A stretch of DNA of 32,561 bases from Acidobacteriota bacterium (GTDB lineage: Bacteria; Acidobacteriota; Terriglobia; UBA7540), in the NCBI GenBank assembly GCA_902812465.1, contig CADDZE010000042.1, forward strand, positions 1-32,561, given 5' to 3'. Under the pieces are notes generated by a model. That model worked only from the letters and a program-made list of their open reading frames with translations. It was not told where the DNA came from and did not search any database. Below, in pieces: positions 15,345 through 23,397 of this stretch. The translations under genes were made by a program, and so were the position numbers. The number at the start of each line of letters is the position of its first letter. Position 1 is the first letter of the stretch.

Positions 15345-17134
15345 TCTTGCGGCCCCGCAGGGGGCATGGCCCGAGGCAGCATCGGCTCAGCCGGCCCCCC
15401 CGATCCAGCCGAAGGACGGCCAGCAGCGATGGCTTTCGATTGCAGCGACTCCGGCAACCGAACCACGTGCGGCGTCAGCATGATCAGCACTTCCGTATCC
15501 TGCACCTCCTTCGACTCCGTAGAGAAGAAATAGTGCAGTAATGGCACGTCACCCAGAAAGGGAAGCCCGGAAACGGTACGGCTCTCCTGTTTCTGGATCA
15601 GCCCGCCGAGCAAGCTCACCTCGCCCTCCTTGAGACGGATGGTGTGCTCCACCGCACGCTGGCCGAAGGTAGGCTCTTGAATGCCCCCAACATTCAGATT
15701 AGCGCCCAGGGACAAGATCTCGACCTTGGCCTTCAATGTCACTTCGCCGGTAGCTGACAGATGAGGAGTTATATCCAAGTTGACCCCCGTGTCCTGATAC
15801 TGAAACTGCGTACTGGCGAGGAGCCCCAAGCTGGTGGTGCCCCCGGTAGTGCCCGTAACCGTGCTACCTAAGGACGGCAAGAAAGTTCCGGTTGCATAGG
15901 GAATCCGACTTCCAATCTTCAGCTTAGCTTCTTGCCCGTCAGTTACGCGAATCTCCGGGTTCTGGAGGATGTGGGTGCGGGCGTCGTTGAGTAACGCCTG
16001 GGCGATCGCACCCGGAAGCGCCACGATGAAGTCACTGGTGCTGATCTTTCCCAGCTGATTGAGCGGCAAAGTCGGAGTCGCCCCCGCGGGAGTTCCGGGA
16101 GGACTGAAGGCGACACCGATCTGGGCTGACACACCGTTTTGGCTGAGCGGCACGGGCGCCAGGCCGAGCTGGCGCAGGCGGTCGGTGTTCGCCTCCAAGA
16201 TCGCCACATCAATCAGAATCTCCGCCTTGCCGAGATCGAGGCTGTGCAGCAAGGCTTCCGCCGCGGCCACCTTTTCCGGCGTGTCATAAACGATGATGGC
16301 GTTGGCCGCAGGATTATCAAACACCTTGGAGGTCGGTCCGAGCACCTGCTTAATCGTCGTCACCAGAGCCTGGCGGTCGGTCTGCTCGAGCGGATTAGCC
16401 AAATAGTAGGTCTTCAGAACCTGGTCTTCAAACTCCTGGCGGTTTTGCCGGTTGTCTGGAATCACCAGAATAGAATTGGGAGTAATCACTTTCCAAAACA
16501 CGCCAGCCGAGTAAGCCGCAATGTGGAAGGCGTCCTCCAGCTTCACGTTGCTCAGATCGAGAGACATCGGCCGGGGCTGGAATGTCTGGTGGAAGGCCAC
16601 ATTGATGTCCGCCAGTTTGCCCAGAATCTCAAATACCTTGCGGCTATCAGGACCGATATGGAGGTGAGAAATGACCTCCGAAGAAAAGGGCTTCAGGGTG
16701 ACGACGGAGGTTTGGTCGGTCTGATCGCGCGTTTCTAAAGACTGCTTCAAGATCTTCTGGCGCTGAGCCTTAGCCGTCGCCTGCTGCTGTAATACGCGCT
16801 GCAACCACTGCGCGGCTGCCTGATTTGAGGGGTCTACCGCCACTGCGCGCTGGAACTCGCCTGTGGCTTCGTCTACGCGATTCTCCGAAAGCAATTTTTG
16901 GCCTTGCTTAAGGTGGAAATAGCCAGCGTTGGTGCGGGCCAACTTCTCGTGAATGAGATACTGCGGGTTTTCGGGTTGGCTCTGTAGCGCCCGTCCAAAC
17001 TGTATGACAGCGGTGTCCCAATCCTTGCGCATCTCGGCCTTGCGGCCCTCATGAAAAGCGGCGGTACCCGGCCCACAGCTCAGCGACAGCACCGCGCACA
17101 GCCCGGCGCCCAGAAAACCCACATTTTTCCCCAT
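15341..17134 (-). CDS. pilQ: PilQ/GspD-type outer-membrane secretin with N-terminal TPR region
   Basis: From ATG 17134 (7 bases after a GGGGGG ribosome binding site) the protein has 597 residues. A signal sequence ends near LSLSC, possibly a lipoprotein-type cleavage site although not canonical. Residues ~25-120 form TPR-like repeats (DWDTAVIQFGRALQSQPENP; EATGEFQRAVAVDPSNQAA). Next come an STN/N0-like segment (LSNVKLEDAFHIAAYSAGV), a secretin N domain (TTIKQVLGPTSKVFDNPAAN) and the C-terminal secretin pore domain with LKIGSRIPYATG, YQDTGVNLDITPHL, EGEVSLLGGLI and GLPFLGDVPLLHYFF. It ends in a Pro/Gly-rich tail. The protein would form the outer-membrane channel of the system. It is preceded by a promoter and overlaps the first pseudopilin gene. 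Confidence 0.92.
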   Translation of the reverse strand: MGKNVGFLGAGLCAVLSLSCGPGTAAFHEGRKAEMRKDWDTAVIQFGRALQSQPENPQYLIHEKLARTNAGYFHLKQGQKLLSENRVDEATGEFQRAVAVDPSNQAAAQWLQRVLQQQATAKAQRQKILKQSLETRDQTDQTSVVTLKPFSSEVISHLHIGPDSRKVFEILGKLADINVAFHQTFQPRPMSLDLSNVKLEDAFHIAAYSAGVFWKVITPNSILVIPDNRQNRQEFEDQVLKTYYLANPLEQTDRQALVTTIKQVLGPTSKVFDNPAANAIIVYDTPEKVAAAEALLHSLDLGKAEILIDVAILEANTDRLRQLGLAPVPLSQNGVSAQIGVAFSPPGTPAGATPTLPLNQLGKISTSDFIVALPGAIAQALLNDARTHILQNPEIRVTDGQEAKLKIGSRIPYATGTFLPSLGSTVTGTTGGTTSLGLLASTQFQYQDTGVNLDITPHLSATGEVTLKAKVEILSLGANLNVGGIQEPTFGQRAVEHTIRLKEGEVSLLGGLIQKQESRTVSGLPFLGDVPLLHYFFSTESKEVQDTEVLIMLTPHVVRLPESLQSKAIAAGRPSAGSGGPAEPMLPRAMPPAGPQE

Positions 17135-17174
17135 TACAATACCCCCCTTGAAGGGTTGCCGTTTGCTATGCGGT

Positions 17175-17183
17175 ATTATAGCA
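17175..17183 (-). promoter_or_regulatory. Extended -10 promoter of pilQ
   Basis: On the minus strand this is TGCTATAAT, an extended -10 with perfect TATAAT, about 40 bases before the pilQ ATG. No convincing -35 box is present. It suggests that the secretin-to-matrixin genes can be transcribed separately from the upstream HEAT-repeat gene. The rest of the 307-base gap (17135-17441) shows no gene or obvious terminator. Confidence 0.55.
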
Positions 17184-17441
17184 CCCGCGGCAGCACCGAT
17201 CGCCTGCCGTTCGCATGCCTGGGAAAGAAAACCCAGCCAGCGCACCCCCTTTGGTCTGGGCGCTCTAATCTGAGTCCCCTACCTGACCCCATCGGCTCGC
17301 CAGAGTCCGCTCCAACCCAATGTTAGGCGCAAAAGCTCGCGCGCTCGTCTTCCAGCCCCACCCGTTGTTTTTGAGGACATGAGCCCGAAATCTGGAAACA
17401 TCTAAAGAACACGCCGCAGCACCGGCTCCGAACCAGAAGCA

Positions 17442-18557
17442 TTAACGATCAGGACCCTCCGGCTCCTGATGAGACTGTCGGGCCTTTTCCTTGAGCACCT
17501 CAGCAGCAGCGTTTCTGACGCTCTCGTCAGGATCGGAAAGGGCACTCTGCAGCAGGTCTGTAGCCTCGGGATTCTGGGCGAGCGTTTCAAGTACCAACAG
17601 ACGCACCTCGGGGTCGGGATCGCTGAAAGCTTGACGGAGAAGCTCGACGGAGTCAGAAGTGCCGCGGCCGGCGAGTGCCTGGATGGCGTACTCCTTGATG
17701 GTGGTGTCCTTGTCCGAAAGGGCCGAGCGGAAGGCGGTGAGCACGGCACCTGGGTCAGCCTGGTTGTATTGATCGAGCAGCTGCAAAGCTTGCAGGCGGA
17801 CAGCTGGTTGGCCGTTGGCAATCGCCAACTGTAAGGCCTGAACCGCCTGCTGAGGGTCCTGTGTGGCCAGCGTCTGGAAGGCGTGCGATTGCACGGCGGG
17901 GTCGGCGCTCATTATTTCCTTCAGCAGGGCCGGGTCGACGCCTGCCGGCGCAGCACCCAGCGGCGCTGGCTGACTCAAGAGCTGCGGACTGGTGGGGGTG
18001 TCATCGAGCGCTGCGGGGTTAAAAATTAGCAGGCGCGCCCGTCGCGCGGAAATGGGAGTCGAAACATCTCCGATGATGGCGTAATCCACATTGGCAAGCA
18101 GCTCTTTCAGGCCCCGGTCGAGCGGCAGGTTCGAAAACCGAACCGAGACGGCATGTTGCAACTCCTGCGGCGATCCTCGCAGTTCGACGCCAGCCTGGCG
18201 GGTTACCTCCTGGATGATCTGGTAAAGCGAGGCATTTGACGCTGTGACGCTTAGCTTGCCTTGCCTGCACTCAATCTTCGTTTGCTGGACCGAGTGCTGT
18301 GGCTGATCAGCCTGGGGTTGCCAGCGGACAGGTGGCGGGGCAGGTTGCGCCACGGGCTGCGGTGGCCGGACGGTGGGTTCTAGCCGCTGGTCGGGACTCA
18401 TTCGTTGAGAGTCCACCTTGGGGGACCCAGCCGGCTCGGCCTGCATTGCCAGCACGCCAGGATCCCCGGTCTCCCCACCCGTGTATCCACCCTCCATCGA
18501 GGCTAGAACGCGTCCCGCCCAGAGCGTCACTACTAGGATGAGAAGGAGCCAATTCAC
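17442..18557 (-). CDS. Exported STN-like/HEAT-repeat protein upstream of the secretin
   Basis: The 371-residue protein starts at GTG 18557 with a signal peptide (NWLLLILVVTLWAGRVLA). A Pro/Gln-rich linker follows (about 45-90). Residues ~95-175 (KLSVTASNASLYQIIQEVTR, VSVRFSNLPLDRGLKELLAN) resemble the secretin/TonB short N-terminal (STN) domain. Residues ~215-365 form five or so HEAT-like helical repeats (SADPAVQSHAFQTLATQDPQ, ALSDKDTTIKEYAIQALAG, AFSDPDPEVRLLVLETLAQ, ALSDPDESVRNAAAEVLKE). HEAT repeats bind protein partners. With an STN domain next to a secretin operon, a role as periplasmic secretin-assembly or docking factor is a reasonable inference, but no such function is established here. 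It ends about 300 bases before pilQ. Confidence 0.82.
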   Translation of the reverse strand: MNWLLLILVVTLWAGRVLASMEGGYTGGETGDPGVLAMQAEPAGSPKVDSQRMSPDQRLEPTVRPPQPVAQPAPPPVRWQPQADQPQHSVQQTKIECRQGKLSVTASNASLYQIIQEVTRQAGVELRGSPQELQHAVSVRFSNLPLDRGLKELLANVDYAIIGDVSTPISARRARLLIFNPAALDDTPTSPQLLSQPAPLGAAPAGVDPALLKEIMSADPAVQSHAFQTLATQDPQQAVQALQLAIANGQPAVRLQALQLLDQYNQADPGAVLTAFRSALSDKDTTIKEYAIQALAGRGTSDSVELLRQAFSDPDPEVRLLVLETLAQNPEATDLLQSALSDPDESVRNAAAEVLKEKARQSHQEPEGPDR

Positions 18558-18599
18558 CAGTTGCCGCCTTCCGGGCGCCTACAGCCCCGCTCGCCGTCC

Positions 18600-18628
18600 A
18601 GTGTACCCCGAAATAGGATGCCAGTCAT
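18600..18628 (-). promoter_or_regulatory. Candidate sigma70-type promoter of the STN/HEAT gene
   Basis: Minus strand: ATGACT (18628-18623), a 17-base spacer, then TACACT (18605-18600), about 43 bases before the GTG start. Both hexamers match the consensus at four or five of six positions. It lies in the 164-base gap after the ppc stop and could drive the pilus block. The call rests only on motif match and spacing. Confidence 0.4.
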
Positions 18629-18721
18629 GGGCAGGTGGTCGCCCAATCATTTTCGACTCTGAGCCCGGGCCGCGGACCGCCACGCTCTCCTGCCGCGGCT
18701 CCAAGCCCACCCGGATTAATG

Positions 18722-21439
18722 TCATCCCGTGCTTTTCATGCCGAATGCGATGCCTCCCACCGTAATCTGCAGCAGGCGCAGGGCACCAGGCTTCGGCTTC
18801 CCGCCTCGGCGCCACTCTTTGAGGAAACGTATTTGCAAGTAATTAAGAGGATCAACGTACGGATTCCGCAACCGGATCGATTCGGCCAGAACTGGCTGCC
18901 CGGCCAGCAACCGATCGCGCCCACATACCGCCAGCACCCAGTAGCGACTGCGGTGAAACTCCTGCTCGATGCGCTGGAAGATGCGCCGGCGAACGCTCGT
19001 GGACTGCACGAGCTGGGCATAGCAACCAGCAATATACAGGTCGGTCTTGGCCAGGGAAATTTCGGCGTTATCGATCAGAACGGTGAAGAAGGGCCAGCCG
19101 CGATACATGGCGCGAAGGTGCTCGAGCCCATGGGCTGCGGCGAATTCTTCGAGCGCGTACCCTAGTCCATACCAGGAAGGCAGGAAGTGGCGCGACTGGG
19201 TCCAGGCAAAGACCCAGGGAATCGCCCGCAAGTCACGCAGATCGCGGCTGGCGGCGCGGCGCGCGGGACGCGACCCGAGTTGAAGCTGCCCGATTAGGTC
19301 GATTGGGGTCGCCTGGCAAAAATAGTCCAAGAACTCTGGCGTCTCGTATACCAGGTTCCGGTACCACCGGCGGCTGTGCTCTGCCAGCTCTTCAGCCGCC
19401 TCGTACCACCCTGTCAGACGCCTTGCAAGAATCTTCTTCGAGTGCAGCAGGTTGGCGTTTAACACGGAGGCCACCAGCTGCTCCAAGTTCCTTTGTGCGA
19501 TGATTGGGTTCGAATACTTCAGGGAAATAACTTCACCTTGCTCCGTGATCCGCAGCCTCCCACCAGGCGCGGCATAAGGCTGAGCCTGAACGCTGCGATA
19601 CGAAAGCCCGCCGCCGCGGTCGATCGTGCCGCCTTTGCCATGAAACAAGCTAAGGCGCACTCCGTGCCGCTCGGCGACGCGCGCTAAGCCTTCCTGGGCT
19701 CGGAACAGTGCCCAGTTAGCCGCCAGGTATCCGCTGTCCTTGACCGAGTCTGAGTACCCGAGCATGACCTCCTGAAAATCATCCCTGGAACGCACCAGGC
19801 GGCGGTAAAAGGGGTCGGATAGCAGCGTGTCCAGTGTCTTCGGGCATGCGACAAGATCGTCATAGGTCTCGAAGAGTGGCACAACGTCGAACGACGAGCG
19901 AAGTGCATCTTCCTGGGGGCGCCCGCCGTTCTCCACCGACGATTCGATGAGCCCGGCCTCCGCTCCGAGCAACAGCACATCCCATAGGTCGGCAGCCTTG
20001 GTCGTCATGCTCAAAATGTAGCGGTGGGCAGCCTCCTCGCCGTACCGCCGCTGCACCTCTTTTAGGGTGCGGAACTCCTCAAGCACTCGACCCGTTGCCG
20101 GCGAGAGGTGCAAGGGTAGGAGCGGCTGGCGAACGAGGTGTTGCAGGGATCGGATGCGAGCTTTCTCCGGCTGCGACGGCAAATTGGCGGCGCGCAACAA
20201 CTCGTCCGCCGCGGCGCGAACCACCGACGCGTGCTGCCGGAAGTCAAGACTGGCGGCGTGGAATCCAAACACCTGGACCGCCACCCGCAGGTGCCCGGGC
20301 CCGGCGCGAGCGACTCTGGGACTCGGGTGTTTCTCTACGGCTTCTTCGAGCAGGCGCGCATCCCTTTCGAATTCACGCGGCGATGCATACTCGCCCGGCG
20401 CCCGCTGCGCGGTCCGCTCGAGTCTCCAGATCATCACGCGTAGCTTGCGGCGATAGAATTCGTGCGGTTGGTCGATGGCTTCGAAGGCCCGGGTCGGCGG
20501 AAAGCGGCGGAAGTCTTCGTTCAAGGAGCGCCGCAGCCTTCGTCCCGCAGCTCCGTCCGCGCATGAAAAGGACAGCAAGCCCAGGAGGCGCTCGCAGCAA
20601 CGCCGATAATATCCCAGAACACTTTGCCGCAGCCTTTCGGCAGCGTCCAGGCTGTGCTGGGGTAACACGCGAGGATTGCCATCCCGGTCTGCGCCCACCC
20701 AAGACCCGAAGCGGAGAAAGGGCGGGGGCTCTGTCAGGGAAGAATCAAAACGAGCCAGCTCGCTGCGGAACGTGTCCCAGAAGGAGCCGGCGAGATCGTA
20801 AATCGTCCTGTCGAGGTAGACGAGGGTGTTCTCGATTTCCACCTCCGGGGTTACTGGCCGCTCCCGAATCTCGTCCGTCAGCCACAGCGCCTCAATCCAG
20901 GGATCGAGGAGGCGGTCCGCCGCGGCGTGGGAATCGGCGGCAGCCACTTCCGTCATGACGCGATCGATGCGCAGGATGTGGTTCATCACGCTGCGGCGCT
21001 TGGCCTCGGTCGGATGGGCGGTGAGGACCGGCTCGACCCGCATCGAGGCCAGCAGCCGGGCCAATGCCTTGGCGGGGACGGACTGCCGCCTCAGTTCCGC
21101 GAAGACGTGTCGCAAGGACATTGGCGCGCCGCTCTCCTGCAGCTCGTAGGCGCGCAGCCGCCGGATCCGCTGGCGCTCCTCGCAGAGGTTGACGAGGTGG
21201 AAAAACAGGCTGAAAGCGTGTGCCACCGCGATGGCCTGCTTGAGCGTCAGCCGCCGAACCTGCCGCTGGTTCGCTCGCAGCACGGCCGCTAGGTGGCGGC
21301 CGGTCTCCTGGCGAATCTGCTTCGAAAGGCGGCGCAGGTTTTCGATGGCTGCAAACACTTGCGTGCCGCACTGCTCGCGCGCCACCGCGCCGAGTCGGGT
21401 TGTAAGAAGCCGGACTTCGCGTCGAAGAGCTTCGTCCAT
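18722..21439 (-). CDS. ppc: Phosphoenolpyruvate carboxylase
   Basis: PEP carboxylase adds bicarbonate to PEP to make oxaloacetate, refilling the TCA cycle. From ATG 21439 (GGAG nine bases upstream) the protein has 905 residues, within the family range. Catalytic motifs are present: VLTAHPTEAKRR with His142, GSWVGADRDGNPRVLP, MLGYSDSVKDSGYLAANWA, LFHGKGGTIDRGGG with His600 and Arg608, and PWVFAWTQSRHFLPSWYGLG. The C terminus is MKSTG where most family members end in NTG. In the glycine-rich loop the usual FHGRGG is FHGKGG (Lys602), a conservative change that may mark a subfamily. An upstream in-frame extension of 55 codons overlaps nothing but lacks conservation and was excluded. On its minus-strand upstream side a GATAAT hexamer lies at 21464-21469, a possible -10. 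Confidence 0.95.
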   Translation of the reverse strand: MDEALRREVRLLTTRLGAVAREQCGTQVFAAIENLRRLSKQIRQETGRHLAAVLRANQRQVRRLTLKQAIAVAHAFSLFFHLVNLCEERQRIRRLRAYELQESGAPMSLRHVFAELRRQSVPAKALARLLASMRVEPVLTAHPTEAKRRSVMNHILRIDRVMTEVAAADSHAAADRLLDPWIEALWLTDEIRERPVTPEVEIENTLVYLDRTIYDLAGSFWDTFRSELARFDSSLTEPPPFLRFGSWVGADRDGNPRVLPQHSLDAAERLRQSVLGYYRRCCERLLGLLSFSCADGAAGRRLRRSLNEDFRRFPPTRAFEAIDQPHEFYRRKLRVMIWRLERTAQRAPGEYASPREFERDARLLEEAVEKHPSPRVARAGPGHLRVAVQVFGFHAASLDFRQHASVVRAAADELLRAANLPSQPEKARIRSLQHLVRQPLLPLHLSPATGRVLEEFRTLKEVQRRYGEEAAHRYILSMTTKAADLWDVLLLGAEAGLIESSVENGGRPQEDALRSSFDVVPLFETYDDLVACPKTLDTLLSDPFYRRLVRSRDDFQEVMLGYSDSVKDSGYLAANWALFRAQEGLARVAERHGVRLSLFHGKGGTIDRGGGLSYRSVQAQPYAAPGGRLRITEQGEVISLKYSNPIIAQRNLEQLVASVLNANLLHSKKILARRLTGWYEAAEELAEHSRRWYRNLVYETPEFLDYFCQATPIDLIGQLQLGSRPARRAASRDLRDLRAIPWVFAWTQSRHFLPSWYGLGYALEEFAAAHGLEHLRAMYRGWPFFTVLIDNAEISLAKTDLYIAGCYAQLVQSTSVRRRIFQRIEQEFHRSRYWVLAVCGRDRLLAGQPVLAESIRLRNPYVDPLNYLQIRFLKEWRRGGKPKPGALRLLQITVGGIAFGMKSTG

Positions 21440-21710
21440 GTCAGAATGCTCCGCTCCCTCTCTATTATCATGCTGCGTTGGCACCGGGCATCCGAAAGGC
21501 GAGCCGGAAGGCCAGTTGGAGGTTCCAAAAGCTTTTCCTAGGCGGAGAATTGGATTACTCCCAAAACAACGCCTTGTAGCCGCTGGAGAGCCGCAGCTTT
21601 CCAAAGCCAGCTGCCCAGCCTGGAACCGACCACTATCTTCGCTGCCTTAGATCGCTTAGAGTATCCTGTGACCTTGGCATCAAAGGTCCCCACATTCTGG
21701 GAGGTAACCC

Positions 21711-22088
21711 ATGCAGCATTCTCCGAAGTTTCTAGCTTTGGTCGCGGATGCTAAAACGCGCATCCGCGAACTTGACGTGCACGAGGTGAAGCGGCGCCTG
21801 GATGCGGGCGAGCGCTTCCAACTTGTCGATGTGCGCGAGGAGAGCGAGTGGGCCCGGGGACACTTGCCGGGCGCCATCCACCTGAGCAAAGGCATCATCG
21901 AACGTGATATCGAAACCCGATTCCCCGACCCCTCCACCCCCATCGTCCTCTACTGCGGCGGCGGATACCGCTCCGCGCTGGCCGCCGATAACCTGCGGAA
22001 AATGGGATATACCCAAGTCGTCTCGATGGACGGCGGATGGCGAGGCTGGCTGGAAGCGGGATATCCCACGGTCAAGGAAAGCAGCTAG
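21711..22088 (+). CDS. Single-domain rhodanese-like sulfurtransferase
   Basis: The 125-residue cytoplasmic protein has one rhodanese domain: VDVREESEWARGHLPGAIHL (CH2A-like segment) and the active-site loop YCGGGYRS with Cys82. The cysteine would carry a persulfide transferred between a sulfur donor and an acceptor. The physiological partners are unknown. A strong GGGAGGT ribosome binding site sits just before the ATG. It is the first of three small plus-strand genes, divergent from ppc; the 271-base gap between them shows no other gene. Given the selenoprotein SelD nearby, a role in selenium rather than sulfur trafficking is conceivable but unsupported. Confidence 0.93.
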   Translation: MQHSPKFLALVADAKTRIRELDVHEVKRRLDAGERFQLVDVREESEWARGHLPGAIHLSKGIIERDIETRFPDPSTPIVLYCGGGYRSALAADNLRKMGYTQVVSMDGGWRGWLEAGYPTVKESS

Positions 22089-22122
22089 CCGGCCGACTTC
22101 CAGTGAAAGGCGATGAGGTGAA

Positions 22123-22407
22123 ATGGCCATGAGGTATTTTGCCGTATTACTCCCTATGCGCGACACTCAAAAGAGCCAAGAACTAAGGCCGCAGCACCTT
22201 GATTACCTTGCCCGCCAAGTGCGGGAAGGGAAGGTTTGGGCGCGCGGCCGCTTCACTGACGGGTCGGGCGGCCTGGTGATTTACAGGTCTGAATCGGCTG
22301 ACGAGATCCGGCGCATCGCCGAAAACGACCCTTACGTCGCGTCGGGAGCGCGAGGCCTTGAAATACACGAATGGGAGCTGATCACCGACGATGCCGCCCC
22401 TGCCTAA
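22123..22407 (+). CDS. YciI-like protein
   Basis: The 94-residue protein matches the YCII family, a small ferredoxin-like (dimeric alpha/beta barrel) fold. Recognisable pieces are RYFAVLLPMRD, the HLDYL motif with the conserved His and Asp, GRFTDGSGGLVIYRS, and the segment ENDPYVASGARGLEIHEWEL. The biochemical role of most YciI proteins is not known; some act as dehydrochlorinase- or lyase-like enzymes. A GAGGTGAA ribosome binding site precedes ATG 22123; ATG 22129 is a possible second start. It lies 34 bases after the rhodanese gene and is probably co-transcribed with it. Confidence 0.88.
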   Translation: MAMRYFAVLLPMRDTQKSQELRPQHLDYLARQVREGKVWARGRFTDGSGGLVIYRSESADEIRRIAENDPYVASGARGLEIHEWELITDDAAPA

Positions 22408-22533
22408 TCGCCCCTCTCGGCTCGTGTTCTCCTTGGGCTGTCTCAACTGGGCTTCGCATCTCCCTGGGCCTAGTGCTCCGAGACCGTCCGCGGCTGATTG
22501 CGATAGAATCACCGTCTTGCGCGAGGATGCCGC

Positions 22534-23055
22534 ATGACCGATTGGGCCGAACCCCTCAAGATACGGCCGGCACGCGTCGACGACGCCAAAGAAATCGCCC
22601 GTATCTACAACCAAGGCGTACAGGACCGCGCCGCGACGTTCGAGAACGCCTACGTCACGCCGGAGGAGCGCTACCTCTGGTTGGTGGCGCGTCCGGACGA
22701 ATACCCGGTGCTAGTCGCGGAGGTGAAGCACACATTGCTGGGCTGGGCCTCCCTGACGCCCTACAGCCCCCGGGCATGTTACAAGGGCATCGCCGAGCTT
22801 TCCATCTATATCGACCGCAGCCTGCGGGGCCACGGTGTGGGCCAGGAGTTGATGCGCGCCATGCAAGAAGCGGCACGGGAGAAGGGATATTACAAGCTGG
22901 TCGGACGCATCCTCGCGGATAACCAACCAGGCCGCAAGCTGTGTGAGGTCACCGGCTGGCGTGAGGTTGGCCTACATATCAAGCACGGCAAACTCGCCAA
23001 CCAATGGCACGACCTCGTGCTGGTCGAGTTTCTGATTCCGGAAAACCTCAAATAG
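22534..23055 (+). CDS. GNAT acetyltransferase of the phosphinothricin acetyltransferase type
   Basis: This 173-residue protein has the GNAT fold: IRPARVDDAKEIARIYN at the start, the acetyl-CoA loop RSLRGHGVGQELMRAM (R/Q-x-x-G-x-G/A), and LVGRILADNQPGRKLCEVTG and WREVGLHIKHGK toward the end. The last two patches, with GWASLTPYSPR, are typical of phosphinothricin/methionine-sulfoximine N-acetyltransferases and related arsinothricin-resistance enzymes. These enzymes acetylate the amino group of glutamate analogues. The exact substrate cannot be told from sequence. The ATG is preceded by GAGGA. It lies 126 bases after the YciI gene. Confidence 0.9.
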   Translation: MTDWAEPLKIRPARVDDAKEIARIYNQGVQDRAATFENAYVTPEERYLWLVARPDEYPVLVAEVKHTLLGWASLTPYSPRACYKGIAELSIYIDRSLRGHGVGQELMRAMQEAAREKGYYKLVGRILADNQPGRKLCEVTGWREVGLHIKHGKLANQWHDLVLVEFLIPENLK

Positions 23056-23397
23056 CCCTTTCCAAAAGCCGGCTGCGGCCCGGAGAGGTAAATTCAGTTA
23101 TAAAGGCTGAGGAGAGTGCGAGTTGATTTTTCGCTAGCAAGCGAAGACCAAATCCTTTGAAAGGAGCTTACACCCTAGGGCGAAAATGACATCGATCGCC
23201 GAGCGGTTCCGGCACTTTGCAGCTGATCTGAAGGAGACTCTTTGAAGGGACTTGTAAGGGAACTCGCGGATGCCGGGAGTGCCGTCGTCAGTCGGCGATG
23301 CCTGCCGCAAGGCATTACATCAAACAGGTCCGCGTTGCGCAACAGTACTAGAATACCCGGGCCGTGGAACGCCTCGACCGCAATCGCTTCGCGTTGA
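23056..23397. other. Intergenic region after the acetyltransferase gene
   Basis: These 342 bases hold no recognised gene. A short plus-strand frame at 23186-23245 (19 codons, MTSIAERFRHFAADLKETL) starts with ATG and could be a small peptide or the remnant of a longer frame. Its support is weak. A 6-bp hairpin TTCGCT-AGCA-AGCGAA lies at 23130-23145 without a T-tract on either strand, so it is not a clear terminator. Confidence 0.4.

Noticed and set aside
20095-20958. Long plus-strand frame opposite ppc
   Set aside because: Low-complexity Arg/Pro/Gly-rich translation antisense to a conserved enzyme; a shadow frame.
23130-23145. Hairpin TTCGCT-AGCA-AGCGAA as a terminator
   Set aside because: No T-tract follows the stem on either strand.
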